Of a stretch of 59,463 nt of DNA, positions 1-8,461 are shown in pieces. The DNA lies in assembly GCA_964643885.1 (NCBI GenBank), contig CAZXUI010000021.1, positions 1 to 59,463 of the forward strand. Direction: 5' to 3'. Under the pieces are notes generated by a model. It saw nothing but the letters and a program-made list of their open reading frames with translations. It searched no databases and was not told where the DNA came from. The stretch's first letter is position 1, and every line of letters begins with the position of its first letter. The DNA comes from CAADGL01 sp964643885 (GTDB lineage: Bacteria; Planctomycetota; Phycisphaerae; UBA1845; Fen-1342). The position numbers and the translations under genes were made by a program.

Positions 1-228
1 GGACCGGTCAGAGACCGGTCCCCCAGTCAAAGACCGGTCAGAGACCGGTCCCCCAACCTGCTTCGGACCGGTCAGAGACCGGTCCCCCAGTCAAAGACCG
101 GTCAGAGACCGGTCCCCCATGAGACCGGTCCCCCAGTCAAAGACCGGTCAGAGACCGGTCCCCCAGTCAAAGACCGGTCAGAGACCGGTCCCCCAGGAGA
201 CCGGTCCCCCATGAGACCGCTCCCCCAG
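1..228. repeat. Tandem palindromic repeat array (GACCGGTC-AGA-GACCGGTC)
   Basis: A run of imperfect 30-base units reads GACCGGTC, AGA, GACCGGTC, then CCCCAGTCAAA. Each unit can fold as a perfect 8-bp hairpin with a three-base loop. GACCGGTC is itself a palindrome, so alternative pairings between units are possible. Some units are shortened to a single GACCGGTC plus CCCCCA, and the last differs by one base (GACCGCTC). The array stops about 20 bases beyond the aldehyde dehydrogenase stop codon and runs off the left edge of the window. It has no unique spacers, so it is not a CRISPR array. Confidence 0.9.
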
Positions 229-249
229 CATCAGTCACTCGCGCTCGGG

Positions 250-1722
<1,473 letters not shown>

Positions 1723-1791
1723 GGCGTCAGCTCCTTGGCGAAGTCGTTGCCCGAGACAGCACGTTCCCCGAGATACCCTTGCGATGGGGGG

Positions 1792-1820
1792 ATTGTCGCG
1801 CGGGCTGGGGGGGGTGTCAA
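1792..1820 (-). promoter_or_regulatory. Sigma-70-type promoter of the aldehyde dehydrogenase gene
   Basis: On the minus strand TTGACA (1820-1815) is followed by a 17-base spacer and GACAAT (1797-1792, 4 of 6 consensus matches). The expected start of transcription is near 1785, giving a leader of about 63 bases before ATG 1722. Confidence 0.6.
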
Positions 1821-1950
1821 TCGAGGGGCGGCGCAACCGGCCGGAGGAGGTGCGCGACCGCGCCCCGATTCGGTGACTGCGGGCGACTCGTGTGCCGAAG
1901 TGGGGCGCGAGTCGCGGGCGAGGGGCGCGCTGCTGAGTGTGCGGTCGCCG

Positions 1951-2019
1951 AATCAGAACCCGCCGCGCCAAGCGGCGGGCCTCCTGGTGCCCCGGTGCTT
2001 GGCGCACGGGGTTCTGATT
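1951..2019 (+). repeat. Composite palindromic element, copy A
   Basis: Outer arms AATCAGAA and TTCTGATT enclose two hairpins. The first has stem CCCGCCGC/GCGGCGGG and loop GCCAA (1967-1971). The second has stem GTGC/GCAC extended by CCCC/GGGG with one bulged G, and loop TTGGC (1999-2003). The loops are reverse complements. Copies B (6676-6748) and C (54993-55096) share the architecture. It lies between divergently transcribed genes. Confidence 0.85.
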
Positions 2020-2833
2020 TCGAGCCGCCCGCGCTCCCTTCGTTGTGAAGCTGCGGATCAGCTACCGTGGCCGAAAGCGGCGCGGGCGGCCGGGGCTGTG
2101 CTTCCGCCGGGCCGCCCGCCGAAAAATTGAGCAACCTCCGCCTTTGCCGGTGGGAGTGGTTTGCTGGAACCCTACTGACGAAGTGGGTGGCCGCCGTCGT
2201 CCCCGACCTAACGCTCAGAGGCGCCTCCGACGGGGAACTGACTACCCGGCCTCCCGGGATCCAGCGTATCGGCCCCGCAAACTCTTACTCCCGTGTCGCA
2301 CAACGCAGGGGTTGTCCCAATACGTCTGTGACCGTCTAAGTATAGCTTCGGATCGGCGGGATCGAAGGCACGAGTGAAAACTTCATCCGCCTCTTGCGCG
2401 GCGCGTACGCGCCTCGCCTCGGGGCGCATAAGTCATGGCAGACGTGACAGTTACAGGTGGCCCGCGGGCGGTTGCGGGAGCGGTTCAGGCGGGGCTGGCC
2501 GGGTCCGCGAACGGCAACGTCCGTATTTCGTGAGCGGCGCCGCGGCTCTATTCGCAGGGTGGCCGCTGATCCGCAACGCGTGGGATCCGTCCGGCGCGCA
2601 GGCGGCCGACGCACGAACGCAGATTCCCCTCTCCGGTGACGGCCGCGGGCGGCGCTGTGTCGCTCGCGGCCGGACTGTTGCGCGGCGGTTCGCGTCCGCA
2701 GGAACCACCGGTTTTCATCCGGAATGGCGATTGGGGCGGTCGCCATCGTGGGTGAGAATGCGGTGCCGGTTTGGCCCTCTCGTGCTGTGATCCGAGACGC
2801 AGGCCCCGCGGACGACATGGGGGGACGAGATTT
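2020..2833. other. Intergenic stretch with no recognisable gene
   Basis: Roughly 0.8 kb between the composite palindrome and the next hairpin cluster. Open frames on both strands translate into Arg/Ala/Gly-rich text without motifs, ribosome-binding sites or family resemblance, as expected for chance frames in GC-rich DNA. No tRNA, terminator or mobile-element end was recognised. Confidence 0.6.
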
Positions 2834-2930
2834 CCGGTGGCTTCAAGCCACCGGCTACGGTCGCTTGCCCTGACGGGCAAGAGTGCGACAGGTCGGAGAC
2901 CTGTCGCCCAGTGACCGGCCAGAGGCCGGT
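2834..2930. repeat. Cluster of four different hairpins with short loops
   Basis: Four perfect hairpins with unrelated stems stand in a row: CCGGTGGCTT/AAGCCACCGG around one base (2834-2854); CTTGCCC/GGGCAAG around TGAC (2864-2881); GCGACAGGTC/GACCTGTCGC around GGA (2885-2907); and ACCGGCC/GGCCGGT around AGA (2914-2930). The last leads directly into the tandem array that follows. Confidence 0.85.
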
Positions 2931-3032
2931 CCCCCATTCTCCGAGCAGGCCGGTCCCCCATTCTCTGAGCAGGCCGGTACCCCATTCTCTGAGCAGGCCA
3001 GTCCCCCATTCTCTGAGCAGGCCGGTCCCCCG
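2924..3032 (+). repeat. 24-base tandem repeats (CCGGTCCCCCATTCTCTGAGCAGG)
   Basis: Four to five nearly identical 24-base units differ at single bases (for example GGTACCCC and CAGTCCCC variants). The CCGGTCCCCCA part matches the array at 1-228, linking the two repeat sites that flank the dehydrogenase region. Confidence 0.88.
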
Positions 3033-3086
3033 TTTTCGGTGCGGCGGCAAAGAGGATCTTTGCCGTACCTGGTTTTCGTAGAGGCG

Positions 3087-3115
3087 TTGCAGAAATCCTG
3101 CCTGCGGCTCAGAAT
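3087..3115 (+). promoter_or_regulatory. Possible promoter of the mltA-like gene
   Basis: TTGCAG (3087-3092), a 17-base spacer and CAGAAT (3110-3115) lie about 65 bases before the ATG at 3181. Both boxes are imperfect. They begin about 50 bases after the end of the 24-base repeats. Confidence 0.35.
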
Positions 3116-3180
3116 GTGTGACACATCGCGTGTCCGCGCCGCGTGTGGGCGGGCACGATTCGATTGGAAGGAGCCGATCG

Positions 3181-4566
3181 ATGACCACCCGGGCGCGGAT
3201 CGCCTGCACTTTCCTGCCGCTCACGCATCCTGTCACGCTGTTGGCCACGCTGCCGTTCACGCGGTTGTTCGCCGTCGCGGCTACGCTGCCTGCCGCGCTG
3301 TTTTCCACGATCGCGACTACGCTGCCTGTCGCGCTGCTCGTCGGCTGTCAGGCGAAGAACGAGGTGCTCGAGCCGTTCCGGCCGCGGGCGGAGGAGAAGG
3401 ACTACGGCCGGCCGCTGCCGCCGGGGCAGCTCGCGCTGCGCAAGCTGAGTCCGGAGGAGTATCCGGACTTCTCGCGCGGCTTCAGCCGCGATCCGAATCT
3501 GGTCCGCGCGATTCGCTTCAGCCTCGACTATCTGGCCAAGCCGTCGAGCCAGCGCTACTACCCGTATGGCGAGATCACCCACGCGCGCGCGACCGCATCG
3601 CTGCGGCACTTTCTGGAGGTGCTGGAGCGGGCGGGCTCGCCGCAGGAGTTCGACCAGATCATCCGGGCCGAGTTCGACGTGTATCAATCCGTCGGCTGCG
3701 ATGACCGCGGCACGGTGTATTTCACGGGGTATTACACGCCGATCTTCGACGGGCGGAAACGGCCGGACGCGCGCTTCCGCTATCCGCTCTACGGCCTGCC
3801 GCCGGATCTTGTGAAGGACGAGGAGGGGCGAGCGCTGGGGCGGCGGCTGCGCGACGGGCGGATCGAGCCGCGCTACTACACGCGGCGCGAGATCGAGGAG
3901 CAGGGGCTGCTTCGCGGGCGCGAGATCGCCTGGCTGGCGGACCCGTTCGAGGCGTACGTGGTGACGGTGCAGGGCTCGGCCCGGCTGCGGCTGGCGGATG
4001 GCTCGCTGTGGGAGCTGGGGTACGCGGGGAACAACGGGCACGAGTACACGCCGATCGCGGCACAGATGATTGAAGACGGGCTGCTGACGCGCTCAGAGCT
4101 GTCGCTGCAATGGCTGCTGAGCTTCTTCCGCGACCGGCCGGACCTGGTGGAGCAATACGGCTGGCGAAACGACCGGTACGTGTTCTTCAAGGAGTCGAAG
4201 GGCGGTCCGTTCGGAAGCATCAACGTGCCGGTCACGTCTTATCGGACGATTGCGACGGACAAGGAGGTCTTTCCGCGGGCGTGCCTGGCTTACCTGGACA
4301 CGAACCTCCCGACGATCCGTGACGGAGTGGTGCAAACCTCTGAGTACGCGGCATTTGCGCTCGACCAGGACACGGGCGGGGCGATCCGGGCGGCGGGTCG
4401 GTGCGACGTGTACATGGGCGTCGGGCCGGCCGCGGAGGCGGTCGCGGGGCGGACGGGGGCGGAGGGGGCGCTCTATTACCTGTTCTCGAAAATGGGGGGT
4501 GACGGAATAGCGTCACTTGGCGACCGGCGATATTTGCTTGACGGGACACCGACACTCGAGGAATAA
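3181..4566 (+). CDS. mltA: Membrane-bound lytic murein transglycosylase A (MltA-type lipoprotein)
   Basis: This 461-residue protein is predicted to cleave peptidoglycan glycan strands with formation of a 1,6-anhydro end. It has the MltA domain (YFTGYYTPIFDG near residue 180; VQGSARLRL) and the C-terminal 3D domain with the motif ALDQDTGGAI, whose Asp397 matches the catalytic Asp of the family. The start ATG follows GGAAGGAG with good spacing. The N-terminus is unusually long for a lipoprotein signal: the lipobox LLVGC ends at Cys56, and the region holds near-duplicated segments (TLPAALFST, TLPVALLVG). Presence of MltA implies a peptidoglycan wall. A possible hairpin terminator follows at 4590-4608. 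Confidence 0.9.
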   Translation: MTTRARIACTFLPLTHPVTLLATLPFTRLFAVAATLPAALFSTIATTLPVALLVGCQAKNEVLEPFRPRAEEKDYGRPLPPGQLALRKLSPEEYPDFSRGFSRDPNLVRAIRFSLDYLAKPSSQRYYPYGEITHARATASLRHFLEVLERAGSPQEFDQIIRAEFDVYQSVGCDDRGTVYFTGYYTPIFDGRKRPDARFRYPLYGLPPDLVKDEEGRALGRRLRDGRIEPRYYTRREIEEQGLLRGREIAWLADPFEAYVVTVQGSARLRLADGSLWELGYAGNNGHEYTPIAAQMIEDGLLTRSELSLQWLLSFFRDRPDLVEQYGWRNDRYVFFKESKGGPFGSINVPVTSYRTIATDKEVFPRACLAYLDTNLPTIRDGVVQTSEYAAFALDQDTGGAIRAAGRCDVYMGVGPAAEAVAGRTGAEGALYYLFSKMGGDGIASLGDRRYLLDGTPTLEE

Positions 4567-4589
4567 TCCTTGTGACGGGTGGCCGATAG

Positions 4590-4608
4590 GTCCTGGTGGC
4601 GCCAGGAC
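4590..4608 (+). terminator. Hairpin after the mltA-like gene
   Basis: GTCCTGG-TGGCG-CCAGGAC, a 7-bp stem followed by only TT. It sits 24 bases after the stop codon. It has no T-tract, so it may be a repeat hairpin rather than a true terminator. Confidence 0.3.
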
Positions 4609-4696
4609 TTCCGCAGGACGCCCGGCAGCGGCTCGAATCTGGTTTCGCGGCGGCGTATCGCGCCGGCCGGCAGATCCCGGGCTCGAGAATGACAGC

Positions 4697-4715
4697 CACC
4701 GGTTGGTAACCGGTG
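4697..4715 (+). repeat. Hairpin CACCGGTT-GGT-AACCGGTG
   Basis: A perfect 8-bp stem with a three-base loop, of the same format as the hairpins near 2900, 14806 and 55097. It lies about 33 bases upstream of the sigma-factor start codon, so it could also affect its leader. Confidence 0.75.
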
Positions 4716-4748
4716 CGACGGAACGCTGGCCAGCAAGCAAGGACAACG

Positions 4749-6437
4749 ATGTTCCGCTATCGCTCTTCGGCGGTCGCAGGGCTGGCCGCGCAGCTCAAGC
4801 GCGGTCCGGTTCGTCTTCGTCTGCGCCAATTGCAAGCCATCGAGTTTCTGCTCTCCATCACTGAGACTTCCAAACGCTATCCATACGAGTTCGTCTGTCA
4901 CGCGCTGACGGGCTTCCGGCCGCGGAATGGCGAGGCGGGCGTCGCGTCGGGGATGATCGACGGGGAGCTGCTTCGCGACGACCTGGTCCTCATGGCGGAG
5001 GAGCTGAGCGCGGAGGCGGGGATCGAGGCGAGCGGGATTGGCGAGCCGGTGTTTTCGGTGGCCGAGCTGGCCGGCCGGTTCGACGTGAGCACGAAGACGA
5101 TTTTCCGCTGGCATCGGCGTGGGCTGGTGGGCTGGCGGTTCCGGTTCGACGATCGGCGAGTGCGGCTGGCGTTTCCGGAGCGCTGTGTGCGGCGCTTCGT
5201 GGCGGAGAATGCGGAGCTGGTCAACCGCGGCAGCGCCTTCTCGCAGCTCACGAAGGCGGAGCGGGATGCGATCGTCCGCCGCGCGGCCGAGTTGTTCGAG
5301 TCGGGTCACAAGACGGTCAACGCGGTGGCCAAGGTGCTGGCGGGTGAGATCGGGCGAGCGGTCGAGACGATCCGGCTGCTGCTCAAGCAGCATGACGAGG
5401 CGCATCCGCGGGCGGGCATCTTCAATCGCTCCGAGTTGCGGGTCGAGCCGAACGATCAGCGCCTGACGGTGTGGGAGGCGTACCAGGACGGCGCGAGCGT
5501 AGCCAGCCTGGCGGAGCGCTTCGACAGGCCGGTCGCCTGGGTTTATCGCACGATCACGCAGATGCGGGCGCGCGAGCTCCAGGCGCGCCCGATCGAATTC
5601 ATCGCCAGTGATGACTTCCTGTCGCCTGATGCGGAGGCCGAGATCCTGGGGAGCCCGGTCTTGCGCTGCCCGACGGGCGAAGTGACGCCTGAGAAGCGAA
5701 TCCCGGCCGATCTGCCCCCGTACCTGCGCCAGCTTTTCCGGCTGCCGCTGCTGACGCCGGAGGGCGAGGTGGCGCTGTTCCGCAAGTTCAACTACCTGAA
5801 GTTCAAGGCGGACCGGGTGCGGCGCGAGTTCGATCCGGAGACGGTGAGCGCGAGCGAGCTGGACCGTGTCGAGGCACTGCTGGACGAGGCGCAGAAGGTC
5901 AAGAACCAGATTACGCAGGCGAACCTGCGGCTGGTGGTGAGCATCGCCAAGCGGCACGTTCGCCCGGGCATGGACCTGTTCGAGCTGATCAGCGACGGTA
6001 ACATGTCGCTGATTCGGGCGGTGGACAAGTTCGACTTCACGCGCGGCTTCAAGTTCAGCACGTATTGCTCGTGGGCGATCATGAAGAACTTCGCCCGGAC
6101 GGTTCCGGACCAGCGGCATTACTATGACCGGTACCAGACGGGGCGCGAGGAGCTGCTGGACGCGCTGGCGGTCTCGCGCGGGGACGAGCAGGACGACGAG
6201 CTGATTCCGTCGCTGCGGGGCGTGATCGAGCGAATGCTGTCGTCGCTGGATGAGCGGGCGCAGGCGATTCTGCGGCAGCGGTACGGATTGGACGGCGGCG
6301 GTGAGCCGCAGACGCTGGACCAGATCGGGCGGCGGTTCGGGGTATCGAAGGAACGCATCCGGCAGCTTGAAGCGCGGGCGATGGAGAAGCTTCGCAGCGA
6401 GTTCGTAGCGGAGGCGGAGCAGCTCCTGGGGGCGTAG
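4749..6437 (+). CDS. RNA polymerase sigma-70 family factor with N-terminal helix-turn-helix extension
   Basis: This 562-residue protein should direct RNA polymerase to a set of promoters. The C-terminal half has region 1.2 (PPYLRQLFRLP, about 320-350), region 2 (NLRLVVSIAKRH, GNMSLIRAVDKFD, FSTYCSWAI, about 390-450) and region 4 (RQRYGLDG then GVSKERIRQLEARAMEKL, about 497-553). A classical region 3 is not evident between them. The first 300 residues hold a MerR-like helix-turn-helix (SVAELAGRFDVSTKTIFRWHRRG, about 98-120) and a second one (VASLAERFDRPVAWVYRTI, about 250-270). ATG 4749 was chosen for the AAGGA just upstream. It is not the housekeeping RpoD, judging by the N-terminus. Its regulon is unknown. 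Confidence 0.88.
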   Translation: MFRYRSSAVAGLAAQLKRGPVRLRLRQLQAIEFLLSITETSKRYPYEFVCHALTGFRPRNGEAGVASGMIDGELLRDDLVLMAEELSAEAGIEASGIGEPVFSVAELAGRFDVSTKTIFRWHRRGLVGWRFRFDDRRVRLAFPERCVRRFVAENAELVNRGSAFSQLTKAERDAIVRRAAELFESGHKTVNAVAKVLAGEIGRAVETIRLLLKQHDEAHPRAGIFNRSELRVEPNDQRLTVWEAYQDGASVASLAERFDRPVAWVYRTITQMRARELQARPIEFIASDDFLSPDAEAEILGSPVLRCPTGEVTPEKRIPADLPPYLRQLFRLPLLTPEGEVALFRKFNYLKFKADRVRREFDPETVSASELDRVEALLDEAQKVKNQITQANLRLVVSIAKRHVRPGMDLFELISDGNMSLIRAVDKFDFTRGFKFSTYCSWAIMKNFARTVPDQRHYYDRYQTGREELLDALAVSRGDEQDDELIPSLRGVIERMLSSLDERAQAILRQRYGLDGGGEPQTLDQIGRRFGVSKERIRQLEARAMEKLRSEFVAEAEQLLGA

Positions 6438-6524
6438 CGGGCGGGCGGGATTCCGGCGGGGTGGATTTGAACTCACACATCGGAATCGGATTGGACGAGT
6501 TGTGCGCGTTGTCGGCGCTTGCGC

Positions 6525-6553
6525 GGGAAGCGCGCCATCCCCGGCGCGCTCCC
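6525..6553 (+). repeat. Hairpin GGGAAGCGCGCC / GGCGCGCTCCC
   Basis: A long imperfect hairpin (one bulged A) in the gap after the sigma-factor gene, followed by CTGACGGTCGCGGCTCGGA. It lies between convergent genes and has no T-tract. Confidence 0.6.
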
Positions 6554-6620
6554 TGACGGTCGCGGCTCGGATCATGGGGACGCGACGCCCGCGCTCCTCG
6601 AGGAACGCGTGGCCGGATTG

Positions 6621-6638
6621 CACTGCTCAAGAGCAGTG
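6621..6638 (+). repeat. Hairpin CACTGCTC-AA-GAGCAGTG
   Basis: A perfect inverted repeat of 8 bases around AA, followed by GCACGCATGAGTGCCCTG. Pieces of that tail recur around 52409-52456. It is another member of the intergenic hairpin set. Confidence 0.75.
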
Positions 6639-6675
6639 GCACGCATGAGTGCCCTGAATGCGGGCGGGACGCACG

Positions 6676-6748
6676 TCAGAACCCGCCGCGCCGAGCGGCG
6701 GGACTTTGAGATCCAAGTAGACCCCGTGCTTGGCGCACGGGGTTCTGA
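6676..6748 (+). repeat. Composite palindromic element, copy B
   Basis: Arms TCAGAA and TTCTGA enclose CCCGCCGC-GCCGA-GCGGCGGG and CCCCGTGC-TTGGC-GCACGGGG. Loop GCCGA pairs with TTGGC through one G-T(U) wobble when read as plus-strand RNA. It lies between the convergent sigma-factor and hydrolase genes; the 336-base gap (6438-6773) otherwise holds only the hairpins listed above. Confidence 0.88.
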
Positions 6749-6773
6749 TACCGGGCGCACAGGCCCGTCCCAA

Positions 6774-7826
6774 CTATTCGGACTCCCCGACGGATTCGAC
6801 CTTTCCGACGGATTCGACCTTCCCGACGGATTCAACCTTCCCGAGGGATTCGATCTTTCCGAGGAATGGCTCGATCAGCGCCAGCACGCCGTCCGGGCAT
6901 TCTTCGGCCGGCGTGTGGCCGCAATCCGGCACGATGCGGCAGCGGGCGTTCGGCAGCAGCGCGGCGAGACGCGTCATCACGTCGCGCGGGACGACGTCGT
7001 CGTGCTCGCCCCAGATCAGCAGCGCCGGACACGTGATCGTCGCGAAGTGCTCTGCTTCGCGCCCGGCCCGGCCGCGCAGCTCGGCGAAGATCGCCAGGGC
7101 GGCGCGGGCGGCCGCGTCGCGGGCCGATGCGTCGCGCAGGACTTCGATGTAATCGGCCCGCAGGGCTTGGTCGGCGCGGTCATCGCGATAGAAGGAGCCG
7201 TCGACGAAGATCGAGGCGACGGCGCGGGCGCTCATGACGTTGACGAGCAGGCAGCGCAGCAGGGGATCGGCCGCCAGGCGGAAGCTGTCGGGCGGGGGAA
7301 AGTCGACGGCGGGCGCGGCGAGAAGAATGAGCCCGCGGATTCGCTGCGTCCGCTCGGCGAGGGCGAAGAGGCGGGCGGTCTCGAGGACGGCGCCGCCGCC
7401 GTAGGATGAGCCGACGAGGACGAGGTTGCGCAGATCGTGCTCGAGGGCGAAGCGGAAGAGCACGTTTCCCTGGGCGGCCATGGAGTAGTCGAACTCGCGC
7501 GGTCGGGCGGATTGTCCGTGGCCGGGCAGATCGATGATGACAACGCGGTATCGCGTCGTGAGCGACGGCAGGAGGTATCGCCAGGCGGCCTTGGAGCTGC
7601 CGAGGCCGTGGGCGCAGAGCAGCGTGAGCGGGGCGTCGCGCGGTCCGAGATCGCGGTAGACCAGGGGGCGGTCGTGGCGGCCGTCGAGCAGGAAGGTGCG
7701 GTTCTGGTCGCGCGTGGCGTAGGTCCAAGAGGTGGGCGGCGCGGCGCAGCCGGCCGCGAAGCCGGTGGCGATGGCGCAGCAGACGGCGGCCAGCGCGAGG
7801 GAGGCTTGTCGCGGGCGACGGCTCAC
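6774..7826 (-). CDS. Alpha/beta-hydrolase lipoprotein
   Basis: This 350-residue protein is predicted to be an exported, lipid-anchored esterase or lipase-like hydrolase. The signal peptide ends in the lipobox GFAAGC near residue 28. The fold motifs are HGLGSS (oxyanion region), the nucleophile elbow VGSSYGGG, the acid Asp in IWGEHDDVVP and the His in DCGHTP. The GTG start at 7826 overlaps the stop of the macro-domain gene by four bases (GTGA), so translation is probably coupled. The C-terminus is odd: four six-residue repeats of the type GKVESV encoded by 18-base DNA repeats (6787-6864) after the folded domain. The substrate is unknown. Confidence 0.85.
   Translation of the reverse strand: MSRRPRQASLALAAVCCAIATGFAAGCAAPPTSWTYATRDQNRTFLLDGRHDRPLVYRDLGPRDAPLTLLCAHGLGSSKAAWRYLLPSLTTRYRVVIIDLPGHGQSARPREFDYSMAAQGNVLFRFALEHDLRNLVLVGSSYGGGAVLETARLFALAERTQRIRGLILLAAPAVDFPPPDSFRLAADPLLRCLLVNVMSARAVASIFVDGSFYRDDRADQALRADYIEVLRDASARDAAARAALAIFAELRGRAGREAEHFATITCPALLIWGEHDDVVPRDVMTRLAALLPNARCRIVPDCGHTPAEECPDGVLALIEPFLGKIESLGKVESVGKVESVGKVESVGESE
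6787..6864 (-). repeat. 18-base in-frame tandem repeat in the hydrolase 3' end
   Basis: Four 18-base units plus a partial one encode the GKVESV-type tail. Units differ by one to three bases. Their length is a multiple of three, so copy-number change would not shift the frame. Confidence 0.9.
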
Positions 7827-8338
7827 GCGTGGTCGCCTCGCATCCGGTCGAACAGTTCGCGAGCCGCGTGATAGTCCGCGTCGCTGAAGAAGATGAAGGT
7901 GACACGCTCGAGCGTCGAGTCGTGTTCGAGGAACGCGAGCGTGGTCTGGAGCGCGATCTGCGTCGCGTCGCGCAGCGGATAGCCGTAGACGCCCGTGCTG
8001 ATCGCGGGAAACGCGACGGTGCGGCAGTCGTTTTCGACGGCCAGCTCCAGGCTGCGGCGATAGCAGGATGCGAGCAGCTCCGGCTCGCCGTGGCGGCCGT
8101 CGCGAAAGACGGGGCCGACGGCGTGGATGACGAATCTGGCCGGAAGGCGGAAGCTGGGCGTGATTTTGGCCTGGCCGGTGAGGCAGCCTCCGAGGCGGCG
8201 GCAGGCTTCGAGCAGCTCGGGTCCGGAGGCGCGGTGGATGGCGCCGTCGACGCCTCCGCCGCCGGCGAGCCGTTCGTTGGCGGCGTTGACGATGGCGTCG
8301 ACGGTCAGGCGGGTGATGTCGCCCTGTGCAAGCTGCAT
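7823..8338 (-). CDS. Macro-domain protein (ADP-ribose / O-acetyl-ADP-ribose hydrolase type)
   Basis: This 171-residue single macro domain probably removes acetyl or ADP-ribosyl groups linked to ADP-ribose. It has the typical opening GDITRLTVDAIVNAANE, the Gly-rich loop LAGGGGVDGAIH and the second ligand loop PAISTGVYGYP, as in MacroD/YmdB proteins. ATG 8338 fits the normal family start, although the ribosome-binding site is weak; longer upstream frames add no recognisable sequence. It is the first gene of a two-gene unit with the overlapping hydrolase. A promoter candidate lies at 8412-8440. Confidence 0.9.
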   Translation of the reverse strand: MQLAQGDITRLTVDAIVNAANERLAGGGGVDGAIHRASGPELLEACRRLGGCLTGQAKITPSFRLPARFVIHAVGPVFRDGRHGEPELLASCYRRSLELAVENDCRTVAFPAISTGVYGYPLRDATQIALQTTLAFLEHDSTLERVTFIFFSDADYHAARELFDRMRGDHA

Positions 8339-8411
8339 TTTCTGCCAGGGTGGGTGCACTTTTTCCGGTGTCCTGCGGCGGAAAATCCGGGCCGTGGCTG
8401 CGACGGGGGTT

Positions 8412-8440
8412 AGAATAAAGATAGGCGGATCGAACTGCAA
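8412..8440 (-). promoter_or_regulatory. Possible promoter of the macro-domain/hydrolase unit
   Basis: On the minus strand TTGCAG (8440-8435), 17 bases, then TATTCT (8417-8412). On the plus strand TAGAAT (8411-8416) overlaps it and could serve as the -10 box of the divergent gene at 8462, though no matching -35 box is seen. Confidence 0.35.
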
Positions 8441-8461
8441 ACTCGCGGCGGAGGTTCCTGC

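Noticed and set aside
1..228. CRISPR array
   Set aside because: Units are directly adjacent or joined by the same AGTCAAA text; there are no unique spacers and no cas genes.
2045..3009. Several small genes in the 1.4-kb gap before mltA
   Set aside because: Translations are Arg/Gly/Ala-rich, lack ribosome-binding sites and in part only translate the tandem repeats.
4476..6623. Open frame of about 715 codons opposite the sigma-factor gene
   Set aside because: Arg/Pro/His-rich translation without motifs, antisense to unmistakable sigma regions 2 and 4.
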